This document shows positions 1 to 8,674 of a stretch of DNA of 64,000 nt, piece after piece. Within the stretch, counting starts at the first letter, position 1. Each line of letters begins with the position of its first letter. The DNA is from SZUA-365 sp034002405 (GTDB taxonomy: Bacteria > Bacteroidota > Ignavibacteria > SZUA-365). The position numbers and the translations under genes were made by a program. The DNA is taken from assembly GCA_034002405.1 (NCBI GenBank), contig JAVFAS010000006.1:42580-106579 (forward strand). Direction: 5' to 3'. The notes beneath the pieces are model-generated. The model worked only from the letters and a program-made list of their open reading frames with translations. It had not been told where the DNA came from and did not search any database.

Positions 1-148
1 CCGACACCTCCTGTCCGGACTCCATGTCAAGCACGACGCCGCGAAGCGCCGAGCGCTCTCGCTCATCCGGCTGTGCGACCGATGGTTGTGCGCCGAATCC
101 GAGGATGAGAAGCAGAACGGGCAACAACGAAGCGCGACGCAAGCGCAT
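1..148 (-). CDS. N-terminus of a TonB-dependent receptor or related CarboxypepD-domain outer-membrane protein (partial)
   Basis: Only the first 49 codons are in the window; the gene runs off the left edge. The translation opens with MRLRR and a hydrophobic stretch LLPVLLLILGFGA ending in a likely signal-peptidase site (SVAQ). It then enters RGVVLDMESGQEV, the usual start of a carboxypeptidase-regulatory-like domain (G-x-V-x-D-x-x-S/T-G-x-x-x). In this phylum that layout most often begins a TonB-dependent receptor. It lies 39 bases downstream of the lipoprotein gene on the same strand, so the two are probably co-transcribed. A GGAGG lies only two bases before the ATG, which is short, so the TTG two codons further in is a possible start. 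The receptor assignment is inferred from these few residues. Confidence 0.55.
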   Translation of the reverse strand, partial: MRLRRASLLPVLLLILGFGAQPSVAQPDERERSALRGVVLDMESGQEVS

Positions 149-187
149 GACCTCCGAAAACGCGAACCGCGGAGTGATCATCGGTCA

Positions 188-637
188 TCAATGCACGCGC
201 AACGGCCACGCACCCGACCGATAATCCGCGTGTCCCGCGTGGAGAATCACAAACTGCACCGTGGTCGTGCCGGTGGCCAGACCCCGCAGACGAAATTCGA
301 ATGTCCCTTCCCTGCCTGCATCCTGCAGCACTTCGACCATCGAGGGATCGGCGATCTCCCACCCAAAGGTCTTCCCGTCATCATGAAGCTCAAACAACTC
401 TTCATCCTCGTCGAGAAAGCGGACCTGGTAGAGGTCCGAAGCGACATTGACGAACGCGTGCAGCGTGTCGGTCGGAATGCCCTGAAAGATCGACGCCGTC
501 CGCGTTCCGCCGGTGAACAGGGCCATGCCCTCCGGCTCGACGTGATCGTCTGGCGGAGTCAGTGGCTCGTCCTCGCCACATCCCGTCACCATGGAGAAAA
601 ACAACAAGCTCGAAATAATTACATGAATCGTGCGCAT
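188..637 (-). CDS. small lipoprotein, possible partner of the adjacent outer-membrane receptor
   Basis: A 149-residue protein starting MRTIHVIISS, with a type II signal peptide and lipobox SMVTGC, so it is probably a lipid-anchored periplasmic or surface protein. The open frame extends 18 codons upstream, but ATG at 637 is preceded by GGGAGCGCC, a good ribosome binding site, and puts the signal peptide at the N-terminus. The mature part is acidic and holds a repeated pattern of isolated His residues (DHVEPEG, LHDDGK, ILHAGHADYRSG, final H), with a small beta-rich domain (FEFRLRGLATGTTTVQFVILH). No family is recognised with certainty. The gene precedes a receptor-like gene, so a role in binding a ligand or metal for TonB-dependent uptake is plausible, but this is inference. 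Confidence 0.65.
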   Translation of the reverse strand: MRTIHVIISSLLFFSMVTGCGEDEPLTPPDDHVEPEGMALFTGGTRTASIFQGIPTDTLHAFVNVASDLYQVRFLDEDEELFELHDDGKTFGWEIADPSMVEVLQDAGREGTFEFRLRGLATGTTTVQFVILHAGHADYRSGAWPLRVH

Positions 638-1188
638 GGCGCTCCCGTCGATACTGTGCGGTATATTTATGAGTCCGAACGCGATGACCAAACAAAACGG
701 AAGTACTCGACTCGAATGAAACAGTCATTCGGAATGGAGCACTCGAGATGCTTGCTGCGTGTTCGCGCCGGCGGCTTCGTGCAGTTGGATGCACAAACGC
801 GGATTTCGATGCCGCGCGACGTCTGCCGCTGTATCGTATAATTTCGCGGAAATCCTCCAGATTTCCTTGTCCGCGGGAACTCCATTTCTTCCCTTCCGGT
901 TGTGGAACAGTCACGAACATCTTCGCGCGTCCTCGCGACGAATGGATTCGCAGCCGCGGGCGCGTTTCACATAGACCGGGATTCGACATGCATCGCAACG
1001 GAATCAACACCTTCCCCGAGAACGGGAACGGGCTCGCCCGCAACAACGGCAACGGTCCGCGCCGGACCACCGCGCATGACACACGAAAAACCAACGGGAT
1101 CGCATCACATGACCAGAGCGATATCCTGGTGCGCGAAACCGCTGACGCTCCCGTCAGCACGGACTCGCGTACACAAGAGTTCATTGCC
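638..1188. other. intergenic region between the lipoprotein and folE, with an in-frame extension of folE
   Basis: About 550 bases between divergent genes. The folE reading frame stays open back to 748, with an ATG at 988 followed by an Asn/Gly-rich, low-complexity stretch. Nothing in that extension resembles the GTP cyclohydrolase I family, so I treat it as probably untranslated leader or a dispensable tail. A TATAAT hexamer lies at 837-842 but has no matching -35. No RNA gene or riboswitch is apparent. Confidence 0.4.
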
Positions 1189-1830
1189 ATGGGCGACGAC
1201 CACGTTCCCGGCGCCATCGACACCCCGTTGCGAGAGGACGCCTTCGCGCTCACCGACGCGCAGAAGATCACGGTCATCGAGAGTCACTTCACGGAAATCA
1301 TGCGCACGCTTGGATTGGATTTGCGCGACGACAGCCTCCGGGGCACGCCACATCGCGTCGCCAAAATGTTCGTCCGTGAGATCTTCTCCGGCCTCGATCC
1401 CGCGAACAAGCCATCCGCGACGGTATTCGACAATGCGTTCAAGTACGGCGAAATGCTGATCGAGAAGAATGTCTCCCTGCACACGACCTGTGAACATCAT
1501 TTCCTTCCGATCGTGGGACGCGCGCATGTGGCATACATTTCATCCGGGACCGTCATCGGTCTGTCGAAAATCAACCGCATCGTCGATTACTTCGCACGCC
1601 GCCCGCAGGTGCAGGAACGCCTCACCGTGCAGATCGCCGAGGAACTCGCCCGGGTCCTTCACACCGAGGATGTCGCGGTCATCATCGACGCGAAACATTT
1701 CTGCGTCGCCGCGCGCGGGATTCAGGATACACACAGCAGCACGGTCACCGCGGAGTACCGCGGTCGCTTCGCGGAGGCACCGACACGAAAGGAACTGCTC
1801 TCGCTGTTGAATCTCTCCGCCACGGCGTGA
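1189..1830 (+). CDS. folE: GTP cyclohydrolase I
   Basis: A 213-residue cytosolic enzyme that converts GTP to 7,8-dihydroneopterin triphosphate, the first step of tetrahydrofolate and pterin synthesis. The family signatures are intact: GTPHRVAKM near the start, the zinc-ligand segment TTCEHHFLP, GLSKINRIV, RPQVQERLT, and AKHFCVAARG with the second zinc-binding Cys. The start at MGDDHVPGA gives the normal family length; the frame is open 147 codons further upstream, including an ATG at 988, but that part has no family similarity. A weak AAGAG lies upstream of 1189. The MazG-like gene follows after 15 bases, suggesting a two-gene operon. Confidence 0.95.
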   Translation: MGDDHVPGAIDTPLREDAFALTDAQKITVIESHFTEIMRTLGLDLRDDSLRGTPHRVAKMFVREIFSGLDPANKPSATVFDNAFKYGEMLIEKNVSLHTTCEHHFLPIVGRAHVAYISSGTVIGLSKINRIVDYFARRPQVQERLTVQIAEELARVLHTEDVAVIIDAKHFCVAARGIQDTHSSTVTAEYRGRFAEAPTRKELLSLLNLSATA

Positions 1831-1845
1831 CGCGATGGCCGACGC

Positions 1846-2175
1846 ATGACCCTCGAACAGGCACAGCAAACCGTCGATGAGTGGGTGCGGCGCATTGGCG
1901 TGCGCTACTTCAGTGAACTGACGAACACCGCCATTCTCATGGAAGAGGTCGGGGAAGTCGCGCGCATCATGGCGCGGCGATTCGGCGATCAATCCTTCAA
2001 GCATGGGGAGGACGCGTCCGACCTGGGAGATGAATTCGCCGACGTGCTCTTCGTTCTCATCTGTCTCGCGAACCAGACCGGCATCGATCTCACGACCGCG
2101 TTCGAAAAAAATCTGGAAAAGAAAACACGGCGCGACGCGACACGGCACCGCGACAATCCCAAACTCCGCCCCTGA
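1846..2175 (+). CDS. MazG-like nucleotide pyrophosphohydrolase
   Basis: A 109-residue all-alpha MazG-superfamily protein. The metal-binding signature is visible as EEVGEVAR (about residues 30-37) and, one helix later, DEFADVLFVLICLA. Short single-domain members hydrolyse nucleoside triphosphates to monophosphates and pyrophosphate and are regarded as house-cleaning enzymes. It begins 15 bases after folE. The substrate cannot be read from the sequence; the linkage to folE might suggest action on GTP or a pterin triphosphate, which is inference. The C-terminus is Lys/Arg-rich (EKKTRRDATRHRDNP). It converges on asd, whose stop lies 17 bases away. Confidence 0.85.
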   Translation: MTLEQAQQTVDEWVRRIGVRYFSELTNTAILMEEVGEVARIMARRFGDQSFKHGEDASDLGDEFADVLFVLICLANQTGIDLTTAFEKNLEKKTRRDATRHRDNPKLRP

Positions 2176-2191
2176 CACCTCGCGGGTCGAT

Positions 2192-3196
2192 TCACCCCTC
2201 GCGCAACGCCCGCCAGCGTTCGGCGATCTGTACCGCGTTGGTCGCGGCTCCCTTCCGCAGGTTGTCCGACACCACCCACATGATCACGCCATTCTCGATC
2301 GATGGATCCCGGCGAAGGCGTCCGACAAACACCTCGTCGCGCCCCGTGGCGATACTCGCGAGTGGATACGCCGTCGCTTCCGGATCGTCGATCACGATCA
2401 CCCCGGGCATCTCCTCGAGCGCCGCGCGCACGTCGGAGAGTGCAAACGACGTCTGTAACTCAACATGCACCGCTTCGCTGTGACTATAGCGCACCGGGAC
2501 ACGGACGCAGGTCGGCGAGACGGCAATCCGTTCGTCTCCGAGGATCTTCCGCGTCTCCTCGATCATCTTGCGCTCTTCCGTCGTGAATCCATCGTCGTCG
2601 AACGCCGCGATGTGTGGCAGGGCATTGCCCGCGATCGGATGCGCGAAGGCACGTACAGAGGAGTTTTCGCCCCGTAATTCCGTTTCCAGCTGATCCACCC
2701 CCCGTTTCCCCGCCCCACTGACGGACTGATACGTACAGACCACGACGCGACGGATTCCATACCGCGCATGCAGTGGCCGTAGTGCGACGACCATCTGAAT
2801 AGTCGAACAGTTCGGATTCGCGATGATGCGCGCCGTGGCATCCCGCAACTCGTCGCCATTCACTTCCGGGACGATGAGCGGAACGTCGCTGTCCATGCGA
2901 AACGCGCTGCTGTTGTCGATCACCACCGCGCCGTGCGCGACGGCCACGGGTGCCCATTGCCGCGCGACCGCTCCACCGGCCGAGAACAGGGCGATGTCCA
3001 CACCGTCAAAGACATCCGCTGACAGTGGCAACACCGTGTGGTTCTCGCCCCCAAAGGGGATCGGCGTCCCCACCGACCGTTCCGTCGCCACCGGCAGCAG
3101 TCGCGTGACTGGAAAATGCCGTTCCTCGAGGACGGTGAGCATCGTGCGACCCACGAGACCCGTGGCGCCGACCACCGCAACTGTATACCCGCTCAT
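2192..3196 (-). CDS. asd: aspartate-semialdehyde dehydrogenase
   Basis: A 334-residue NADPH-dependent enzyme that reduces aspartyl-4-phosphate to aspartate semialdehyde, the branch-point step for lysine/diaminopimelate, threonine and methionine. Visible features are an N-terminal Rossmann loop VVGATGLVGRTML (residues 8-20), DNSSAFRM, and the catalytic Cys130 in ANPNCSTIQM; length is normal. The ATG at 3196 is preceded by GAGGAGAAAC, a strong ribosome binding site. It stands downstream of the terminator of the protease-barrel gene, so it is probably transcribed from its own promoter, which I could not locate. Confidence 0.96.
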   Translation of the reverse strand: MSGYTVAVVGATGLVGRTMLTVLEERHFPVTRLLPVATERSVGTPIPFGGENHTVLPLSADVFDGVDIALFSAGGAVARQWAPVAVAHGAVVIDNSSAFRMDSDVPLIVPEVNGDELRDATARIIANPNCSTIQMVVALRPLHARYGIRRVVVCTYQSVSGAGKRGVDQLETELRGENSSVRAFAHPIAGNALPHIAAFDDDGFTTEERKMIEETRKILGDERIAVSPTCVRVPVRYSHSEAVHVELQTSFALSDVRAALEEMPGVIVIDDPEATAYPLASIATGRDEVFVGRLRRDPSIENGVIMWVVSDNLRKGAATNAVQIAERWRALREG

Positions 3197-3209
3197 GTTT
3201 CTCCTCTTG

Positions 3210-3247
3210 AAAAAAAATCCGCCCCGAAAAATAGGCGTCGGGGCGGA
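3210..3247 (-). terminator. rho-independent terminator of the protease-propeller-barrel gene
   Basis: Read on the minus strand, TCCGCCCCGA pairs perfectly over 10 bp with TCGGGGCGGA across a 10-base loop, followed by eight T. It lies 26 bases after the stop of the upstream gene and just before the asd start. Confidence 0.9.
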
Positions 3248-3272
3248 GAAAGAAAACCGTGATCGCGCTGCG

Positions 3273-6200
3273 TCAGAAATCCGCGCCGAGGGAAAAATAG
3301 TACACCGGCTCGGAGAAGCCCTTGCCGTCGTACGACCAGCCGATGTCGAATTTCAACGGGAAGCCGAGAAACCACATCCGCGCGCCAATGCCGGTTCCGA
3401 TCAGCAGATCCTGATTCATGATCTCGTCGTTCTCGTCCCGTGTGAACGCCTTGAAGCTGCGCACGTCATCAAACACGGCCCCAACATCGAGAAAAATCGC
3501 ACCGTTGACCGCCTGCAGGATGTACGGCAGCACGCCGCCCAGGAAATACTTCACGAGCGGGAAGCGGATCTCATAATTTCCGAGGAGATACCGCGTCGAG
3601 AGTCGGGCGTTGTAGTTGTAGCCGCGCAGGGGCAGCGCCGCCGAGAGGAAGGCGAAATCTTCCTCGCTGTCGATGGGGATGCGTCCGTTCTCGAAGGTGC
3701 GGTTGATCCAGTTCTCCGTACCGCCGAGGAAGAAGCGTTGCGGATTCGCACCGAAACTTCCGCCGCCCGATCCGCGCAGCACCATGGAGAAGTCCGTCCA
3801 GAAGCGATAGTACTTGCGGTAATCGAACGTCAATGACGCGAATGACAGTGAAGTGCTGCCAAGGCCCGGACTCCCGAACAGCCGGATCTCGGAACGCGAT
3901 CCGCGAACCGGCGACCACATACCCCACAGTGTGTTGTCGTGGACGTAACCGATGTTCGGCACGACGAGGGAAACCCCGCTCGACGGCACCATGGGATTGT
4001 CCAGATTCTCCTGTGACACGTTCATCCAGGTGAGACTGCCATCGATGCGGTTGAATTTGTCGATGGGATAGGACGCGGTGAGTCCAAAGCCATACTGTCG
4101 GTATCGGACAAGATCCTCGTAAAATCCGCCCGTGTATTGGAACAGGAAACGCGCGCTGTGGAACCCCTGCACCGTCCAATCGATACGGCCCGGCAAATAG
4201 GAATAGGCCAGCGCGTAGTCGCTGTTTTTCAGGTCGCCGATCAGGTTGGTCAGGAACAGGATCTGATGATCGCCGAGCATGTCGCTGAATGCCATCTGTG
4301 TCGTGCCCAGCACGCCGTAGAACGTGCTGTAGCCCGCGTTCCCATAGACGAGATCCGCCGTGAAACTCAGTTTGTATTTGTTGACGATAAACGAACCGTC
4401 CTCGGCCTGATTGTTCCGCACCGCGAATGGTCGTTCCGATCCGTCACGCGATTTCACGTCGACATCGTTCGCGAACAGCATGCGTTTTCCGCTCGCGGGA
4501 GGGGCAGCGGTGGAGTCACGTTCCACCGCATTGCTCTGCGCGCCGATCGCGATCACCACGTCGTCGCTGTGATCAACCGTCTCCGCCGCGGGCACCTGCG
4601 CGCGATGCGCTGTCGTGTCGTCCTCCCCGACGGTCTCCTGCCCATCCGCCACACGCGCGGCGGCTTCCTTCATGCGTCGTTCGAGAAACACGGTCGGCGG
4701 GAGATTCTCGATCCGCTCGCGCTCGAATGGTGATCGCAAGAGGAAAATGTCGAATCCCGCCTCGAACATGCTCGCGAAGGCAAGTTTGCTTCCATCCGCG
4801 GTCATCGAGATCTGGTAGATACCGGAAAGGGAGTTCGTGACCGGATACTCCGTTCCGCTCTCCATCTCCCGCACATGGAGATTATTGATGCCGTTGCGAT
4901 CGGCGATGAAGAGCAACCGGCCGTCCGGACCCATGATCGGATAGGATTCCTCCGCCGTCGGCGTATCGGTGATGCGATCGATGATCCCGGTTTCGATATC
5001 CACGCGGTAAATATCCATCTGCGAAAAGTCATGCGCGAACATGTCGAAATTCTCGGGGAGTGTCGAACCGTCGACGATGTCCTTCCGATCGCTCGTGAAA
5101 TAAATATGCCGGCTGTCGGGTGACCAGGACGGTTGCGCGTCGGAAAACACATCGTCCGTCAGATTGCGCGTGGTCTTCGACGCGAAATCATAGACCCAGA
5201 TGTCCGATTGGATCGCCGTGTTGCCAACATACGCGATGCTCTTTCCGTCCGGCGACCATTGCACCGAATAGATCCCGTCCTTTGCGACCGGAAGCTTTTC
5301 GTAGTCTCCACTCTCCACGTCGATGACGCTGATGGCATCGTCGGCGCCGGATTTGGAGGACATCGCGATGAAGCGGCCATCGGGGGACCAAGACAGTCCC
5401 GGCGTGAGCAGATGCAATTCCTCGAAATCGTTCGTGTTCGTCCCTTCGATCAACTTCCGCACCTCGCTCCCGTCAATGGCGGACATCACATACACCGAAA
5501 AGTAGTCATCCCGGTTGGAGATGAAGGCGATACGGTCGCCCGAGGGTGAGATCGCCGGACTGGTATTGTAAAACGCGCCGACCTTTGTGTGATCGGTCAG
5601 GCGTTTGGCGTAGTCGCTCGGGGACTCACGCACGGCGACATCGGGGTAATACAACCGGCGCTGCTCCTTCATCCACCGCTCGGACAATTCCTCGAGCGTC
5701 AGTCCGAGCGACTTCTTGAGTCCCTGATCGATCGAGCGGGCACCGCGGATGCTGTTGAGTACCTCGCCCACTTTCCGGCGCCCGTACTTCTCCGCGATAT
5801 ACCACCAGACCGATTGGCCGCCGCGGTAGGCGAAATATCCGCTGAGATACGGAATCGGCGGCAGATAATTGCTGGTGACTGCATCGCGGATAAACATATC
5901 CGAATTCGTATCCCATCCGTCAAGCGCCTGGTATTCCGCCATCCCTTCATTCATCCACAGCGGCAGCACCAGCCGGATGCGATTGGTCACCGCCGCCTGC
6001 AGCGAGCCGCCATAGAACATATCGTTGATCACCGCATGCACGAGTTCATGATGGATCACGCGGCGGAACTGCCCGTACGATCCCTCGAAGGGCACGACCA
6101 CGCGGTTCTTGAACATCTCGGTGACACCCCCGATGCCCTCTTCCATATACATGCCGACCACGTTGGTCTGCTGGAAATCATTGTGCGAATTGTAGATGAC

Positions 6201-6464
6201 GAACGGGATGCGTGCGGTGATCTGATAGCCGAAGCTCTCCTGAATGCCACGGAGTGCTTCCTCGGCCGCACGGGCGGTGAATTCCGCCAGTTTGTACCCG
6301 TCATTGCTGAAGTACACATCGAAGTGTTCCGAGCGGATGTAGTACCAGTCGAAGTCGGTGTATTGCACCTTGTTCTTCCCGAAGTACTGCGCGGTAGCGC
6401 CGGCCGGCACCAGAAGCGGGACGAACACGAAGAGGAGAAGCGACAATATGTTCACGCGGGTCAT
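3273..6464 (-). CDS. fusion of gluzincin-like peptidase domain, PD40/TolB-type beta-propeller and BamA-like outer-membrane barrel
   Basis: A 1063-residue secreted protein. Residues 1-26 form a signal peptide. About 30-290 resemble peptidase-MA/gluzincin domains: HELVH at 139-143 supplies two zinc His and the catalytic Glu, and NEGMAEY (Glu173) is placed as the third ligand. About 300-620 are WD40-like PD40 repeats with recurring phrases such as SPSGDRIAFISN, WSPDGRFIA and WSPDSRHIYFTSD. A disordered Glu/Ala-rich linker follows, then a C-terminal barrel with the Omp85 signature LRGYNYN and a terminal Phe (LGADF). The frame begins at a GTG at 6479, but ATG 6464 has AGGA at the right distance. 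A sigma-70-like promoter and a terminator make it monocistronic. The architecture recurs in this phylum to my knowledge, but its substrate and role are unknown. It could be a surface protease or an assembly factor. Confidence 0.85.
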   Translation of the reverse strand: MTRVNILSLLLFVFVPLLVPAGATAQYFGKNKVQYTDFDWYYIRSEHFDVYFSNDGYKLAEFTARAAEEALRGIQESFGYQITARIPFVIYNSHNDFQQTNVVGMYMEEGIGGVTEMFKNRVVVPFEGSYGQFRRVIHHELVHAVINDMFYGGSLQAAVTNRIRLVLPLWMNEGMAEYQALDGWDTNSDMFIRDAVTSNYLPPIPYLSGYFAYRGGQSVWWYIAEKYGRRKVGEVLNSIRGARSIDQGLKKSLGLTLEELSERWMKEQRRLYYPDVAVRESPSDYAKRLTDHTKVGAFYNTSPAISPSGDRIAFISNRDDYFSVYVMSAIDGSEVRKLIEGTNTNDFEELHLLTPGLSWSPDGRFIAMSSKSGADDAISVIDVESGDYEKLPVAKDGIYSVQWSPDGKSIAYVGNTAIQSDIWVYDFASKTTRNLTDDVFSDAQPSWSPDSRHIYFTSDRKDIVDGSTLPENFDMFAHDFSQMDIYRVDIETGIIDRITDTPTAEESYPIMGPDGRLLFIADRNGINNLHVREMESGTEYPVTNSLSGIYQISMTADGSKLAFASMFEAGFDIFLLRSPFERERIENLPPTVFLERRMKEAAARVADGQETVGEDDTTAHRAQVPAAETVDHSDDVVIAIGAQSNAVERDSTAAPPASGKRMLFANDVDVKSRDGSERPFAVRNNQAEDGSFIVNKYKLSFTADLVYGNAGYSTFYGVLGTTQMAFSDMLGDHQILFLTNLIGDLKNSDYALAYSYLPGRIDWTVQGFHSARFLFQYTGGFYEDLVRYRQYGFGLTASYPIDKFNRIDGSLTWMNVSQENLDNPMVPSSGVSLVVPNIGYVHDNTLWGMWSPVRGSRSEIRLFGSPGLGSTSLSFASLTFDYRKYYRFWTDFSMVLRGSGGGSFGANPQRFFLGGTENWINRTFENGRIPIDSEEDFAFLSAALPLRGYNYNARLSTRYLLGNYEIRFPLVKYFLGGVLPYILQAVNGAIFLDVGAVFDDVRSFKAFTRDENDEIMNQDLLIGTGIGARMWFLGFPLKFDIGWSYDGKGFSEPVYYFSLGADF

Positions 6465-6515
6465 AAACGTTCCTGCCACGGCGGGCGCTGAATGACGTGT
6501 ACGGTATAAAAGGTA

Positions 6516-6544
6516 ATAATACTGCGCGATCCCAGGCCTGTCAA
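6516..6544 (-). promoter_or_regulatory. sigma-70-type promoter of the protease-propeller-barrel gene
   Basis: On the minus strand, a perfect TTGACA (6544-6539) is separated by exactly 17 bases from TATTAT (6521-6516), about 50 bases before the ATG at 6464. This is a close match to the classical sigma-70 consensus, unlike the -33/-7 motifs seen elsewhere in the window. Confidence 0.65.
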
Positions 6545-6592
6545 GGGAGAAACGCGGGAACGCAGGCCAGTGTGGGATGTGACACCTGTTTG

Positions 6593-6600
6593 ATATATTG
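6593..6600 (+). promoter_or_regulatory. possible -7 element upstream of the amidohydrolase gene
   Basis: TATATTGG about 43 bases before the ATG at 6643, resembling the Bacteroidota TAnnTTTG element. No convincing -33 TTTG is seen at the expected distance, so this is weak. Confidence 0.25.
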
Positions 6601-6642
6601 GGTTACGAGTCGACTTCTTTCGTTCCACCGCCGGAAGCCGCG

Positions 6643-8383
6643 ATGCGACGGACACCAATCGTATTTCTCACCGCCATGCTCCTGACAAGCGCCTGCACCA
6701 CCAAGGAACGTTGCGACCTGATCGTCTTCAATGGCCGGATCACGACGATGGATGATTCCATTCGTCGTGCCACGGCGTTCGCCGTCCAGGACGGAAGAAT
6801 TCTCGCGGTCGGCAGCGACGCAACGATCCGCGACGGCTATGTTTCCGACCGCGTCGTCGACCTCGCGGGGAAACCGGTGTACCCGGGTTTCATCGATGCC
6901 CATGCGCATCTGCACGGGCTCGGGGAGGAATCCACGATTCTCGGGCTGCACGAGACCGAAGATAAAACCGAAGTCCTCGAATTGCTCCGCGCCCGTGTTG
7001 CCTCCGTAGCGCCGGGTGCCTGGATCCGGGGTCGGGGCTGGGACCAGAACCGATGGACCGATCGACGATTCCCGTCAACGCAGGATCTCGATGCCATCAC
7101 GACACGCCACCCGGTGTTCCTCTCGCGCGTGGATGGTCATGCGGTGTGGGTCAATTCACGGGCACTGACGCTCGCCAGGATCACACGCCAGACACCGGAT
7201 CCCCCGGGCGGAAAAATCCTCCGCGATCAGCGTGGCGATCCCACGGGAATTCTGCTCGACCAGGCGATCGAACTGGTGCGCGCGCATATCCCCCCGCCCG
7301 ATGCGGAGGCCATGGCCAGAACCTATCGTGCCGCGGTACAACGCTGTCTCGCCGTAGGCCTCGTCGGGGTCCATGACATGGGAATGACGGCGACGGGCAT
7401 CGAAGCAATCCGCCTGTTGATCACGCAAAAGGCGTTTCCCTTCCACCTCGTCGCCTACGTCGACGACAGCGATCCGGATACTTGGGAGTCGTTATTGAAG
7501 AGCGGACGGCAAGTCGTTGGCACGACACAACTTGTCCTTGCCGGCCTCAAGCTCTATGCCGATGGTGCACTGGGTTCCCGCGGCGCACTTCTTCTCGAGG
7601 AATATGCCGATGATCCCGGGAACCGCGGCATCGCCATTCAGTCAGGGGACAGCATCCGTCGCGAAACCATGCGCGCGCTCGAAGCGGGACTGCAGGTGTG
7701 CGTGCATGCCATCGGCGATGGCGCGGTACGGACCGTGCTCGATGCCTACGAAGCCGCGTTGGACACTGCCCCGTCGCCCCGCGCTCCGCTTCGGGTCGAG
7801 CACGCCCAGGTGATCGCACCACGCGACCTCCCCCGATTTGCCTCGCTCGGGGTGGTACCGTCGATGCAACCGACGCATTGCACGAGCGACATGACCTGGG
7901 CCGAGGCGAGACTGGGCGCCCGGCGCGTACGTTCGGCATACGCCTGGGCATCACTGCGCAAGAGCGGCGCATGGATACCCGCGGGGAGTGATTTCCCCGT
8001 CGAGCGTCCCGACCCAATCGCGGGGCTGTACGCGGCGATATTCCGGATGACCGCCGAAGGGATGCCGGTATCGCAGGCAGATATCGACGCCGCGTTTCAA
8101 ACCGATCCGGCCAGTCCGGCACTGCCGGCACGTTGGACCAACGGATGGTTCGCGGAACAGTGCCTCTCACGAATGGATGCACTACGCGGATTCACGATCT
8201 GGGCCGCGCGTGCCGCGGGACTCGAGAACGAGCGCGGGAGCATCGCCGCGGGAAAGTGGGCCGATTTCGTGGTACTCTCCGAAGACATTCTCACGGTACC
8301 GCGTGGCCGTTTTCTCTCGACACGTGTCCTCTCGACCTGGGTCGCCGGCGTGCAGGTGTTCGCGCGCACGGCGGACGCGGAGC
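6643..8383 (+). CDS. YtcJ-like amidohydrolase lipoprotein, 3' end lost in assembly gap
   Basis: At least 580 residues of an Amidohydrolase_3 (YtcJ-like) metal-dependent hydrolase. It starts MRRTPIVF with a lipobox (LLTSAC), so it is predicted to be lipid-anchored outside the cytoplasm. Motifs of the fold are visible: GFIDAHAHLHG, WIRGRGWDQNRW, ADGALGSRGA, CVHAIGDGAV, VEHAQVI, and AGSDFPVE near the end, plus the usual closing GSIAAGKWADFVVL. Start 6643 has GGAAG eight bases upstream. The frame enters the N run at 8384 just after VQVFARTADAE, close to where family members end, so few residues are probably missing. The substrate (amide or cyclic imide) cannot be predicted. Confidence 0.9.
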
Positions 8384-8483
8384 NNNNNNNNNNNNNNNNN
8401 NNNNNNNNNNNNNNNNNNNNNNNNNNNNNNNNNNNNNNNNNNNNNNNNNNNNNNNNNNNNNNNNNNNNNNNNNNNNNNNNNNN
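8384..8483. other. assembly gap of exactly 100 N
   Basis: A run of exactly 100 unknown bases, the usual placeholder for a scaffold join of unknown length. The amidohydrolase 3' end lies within it, and adjacency of genes on either side is not guaranteed. Confidence 0.99.
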
Positions 8484-8629
8484 GCTTCACGACCGGGTGA
8501 GGCCCATCCCTCTCCGCACGGAAATCTCCGAACGGAACTCTCCGCGCGACCATCGGGTAGAACCATCTTTCGCTCCATTCCCGATCGAGGGGAAAAATTC
8601 CTCCATATCGTTTCACCGTCCGAGTTTTG

Positions 8630-8637
8630 TATCTTGA
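8630..8637 (+). promoter_or_regulatory. possible -7 element (TATCTTGA) for the secreted-protein pair
   Basis: TATCTTGA lies 37 bases before the ATG at 8675. A TTTC at 8611-8614 could be a degraded -33 element, but the 15-base spacing is shorter than usual. The rest of the 190 bases between the gap and the gene shows nothing else. Confidence 0.25.
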
Positions 8638-8674
8638 AAGATTGAATGTTCGCACAGTGCAACGACACACATCC

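Noticed and set aside
837..842. TATAAT as a promoter for folE
   Set aside because: No -35 hexamer at 15-19 bases upstream.
748..1188. N-terminal extension of folE
   Set aside because: In frame but low-complexity and without family similarity; normal GTP cyclohydrolase length begins at 1189.
8384..8637. amidohydrolase frame continuing through the N run to 8637
   Set aside because: The frame across unknown bases is meaningless, and the sequence after the gap has no family similarity.
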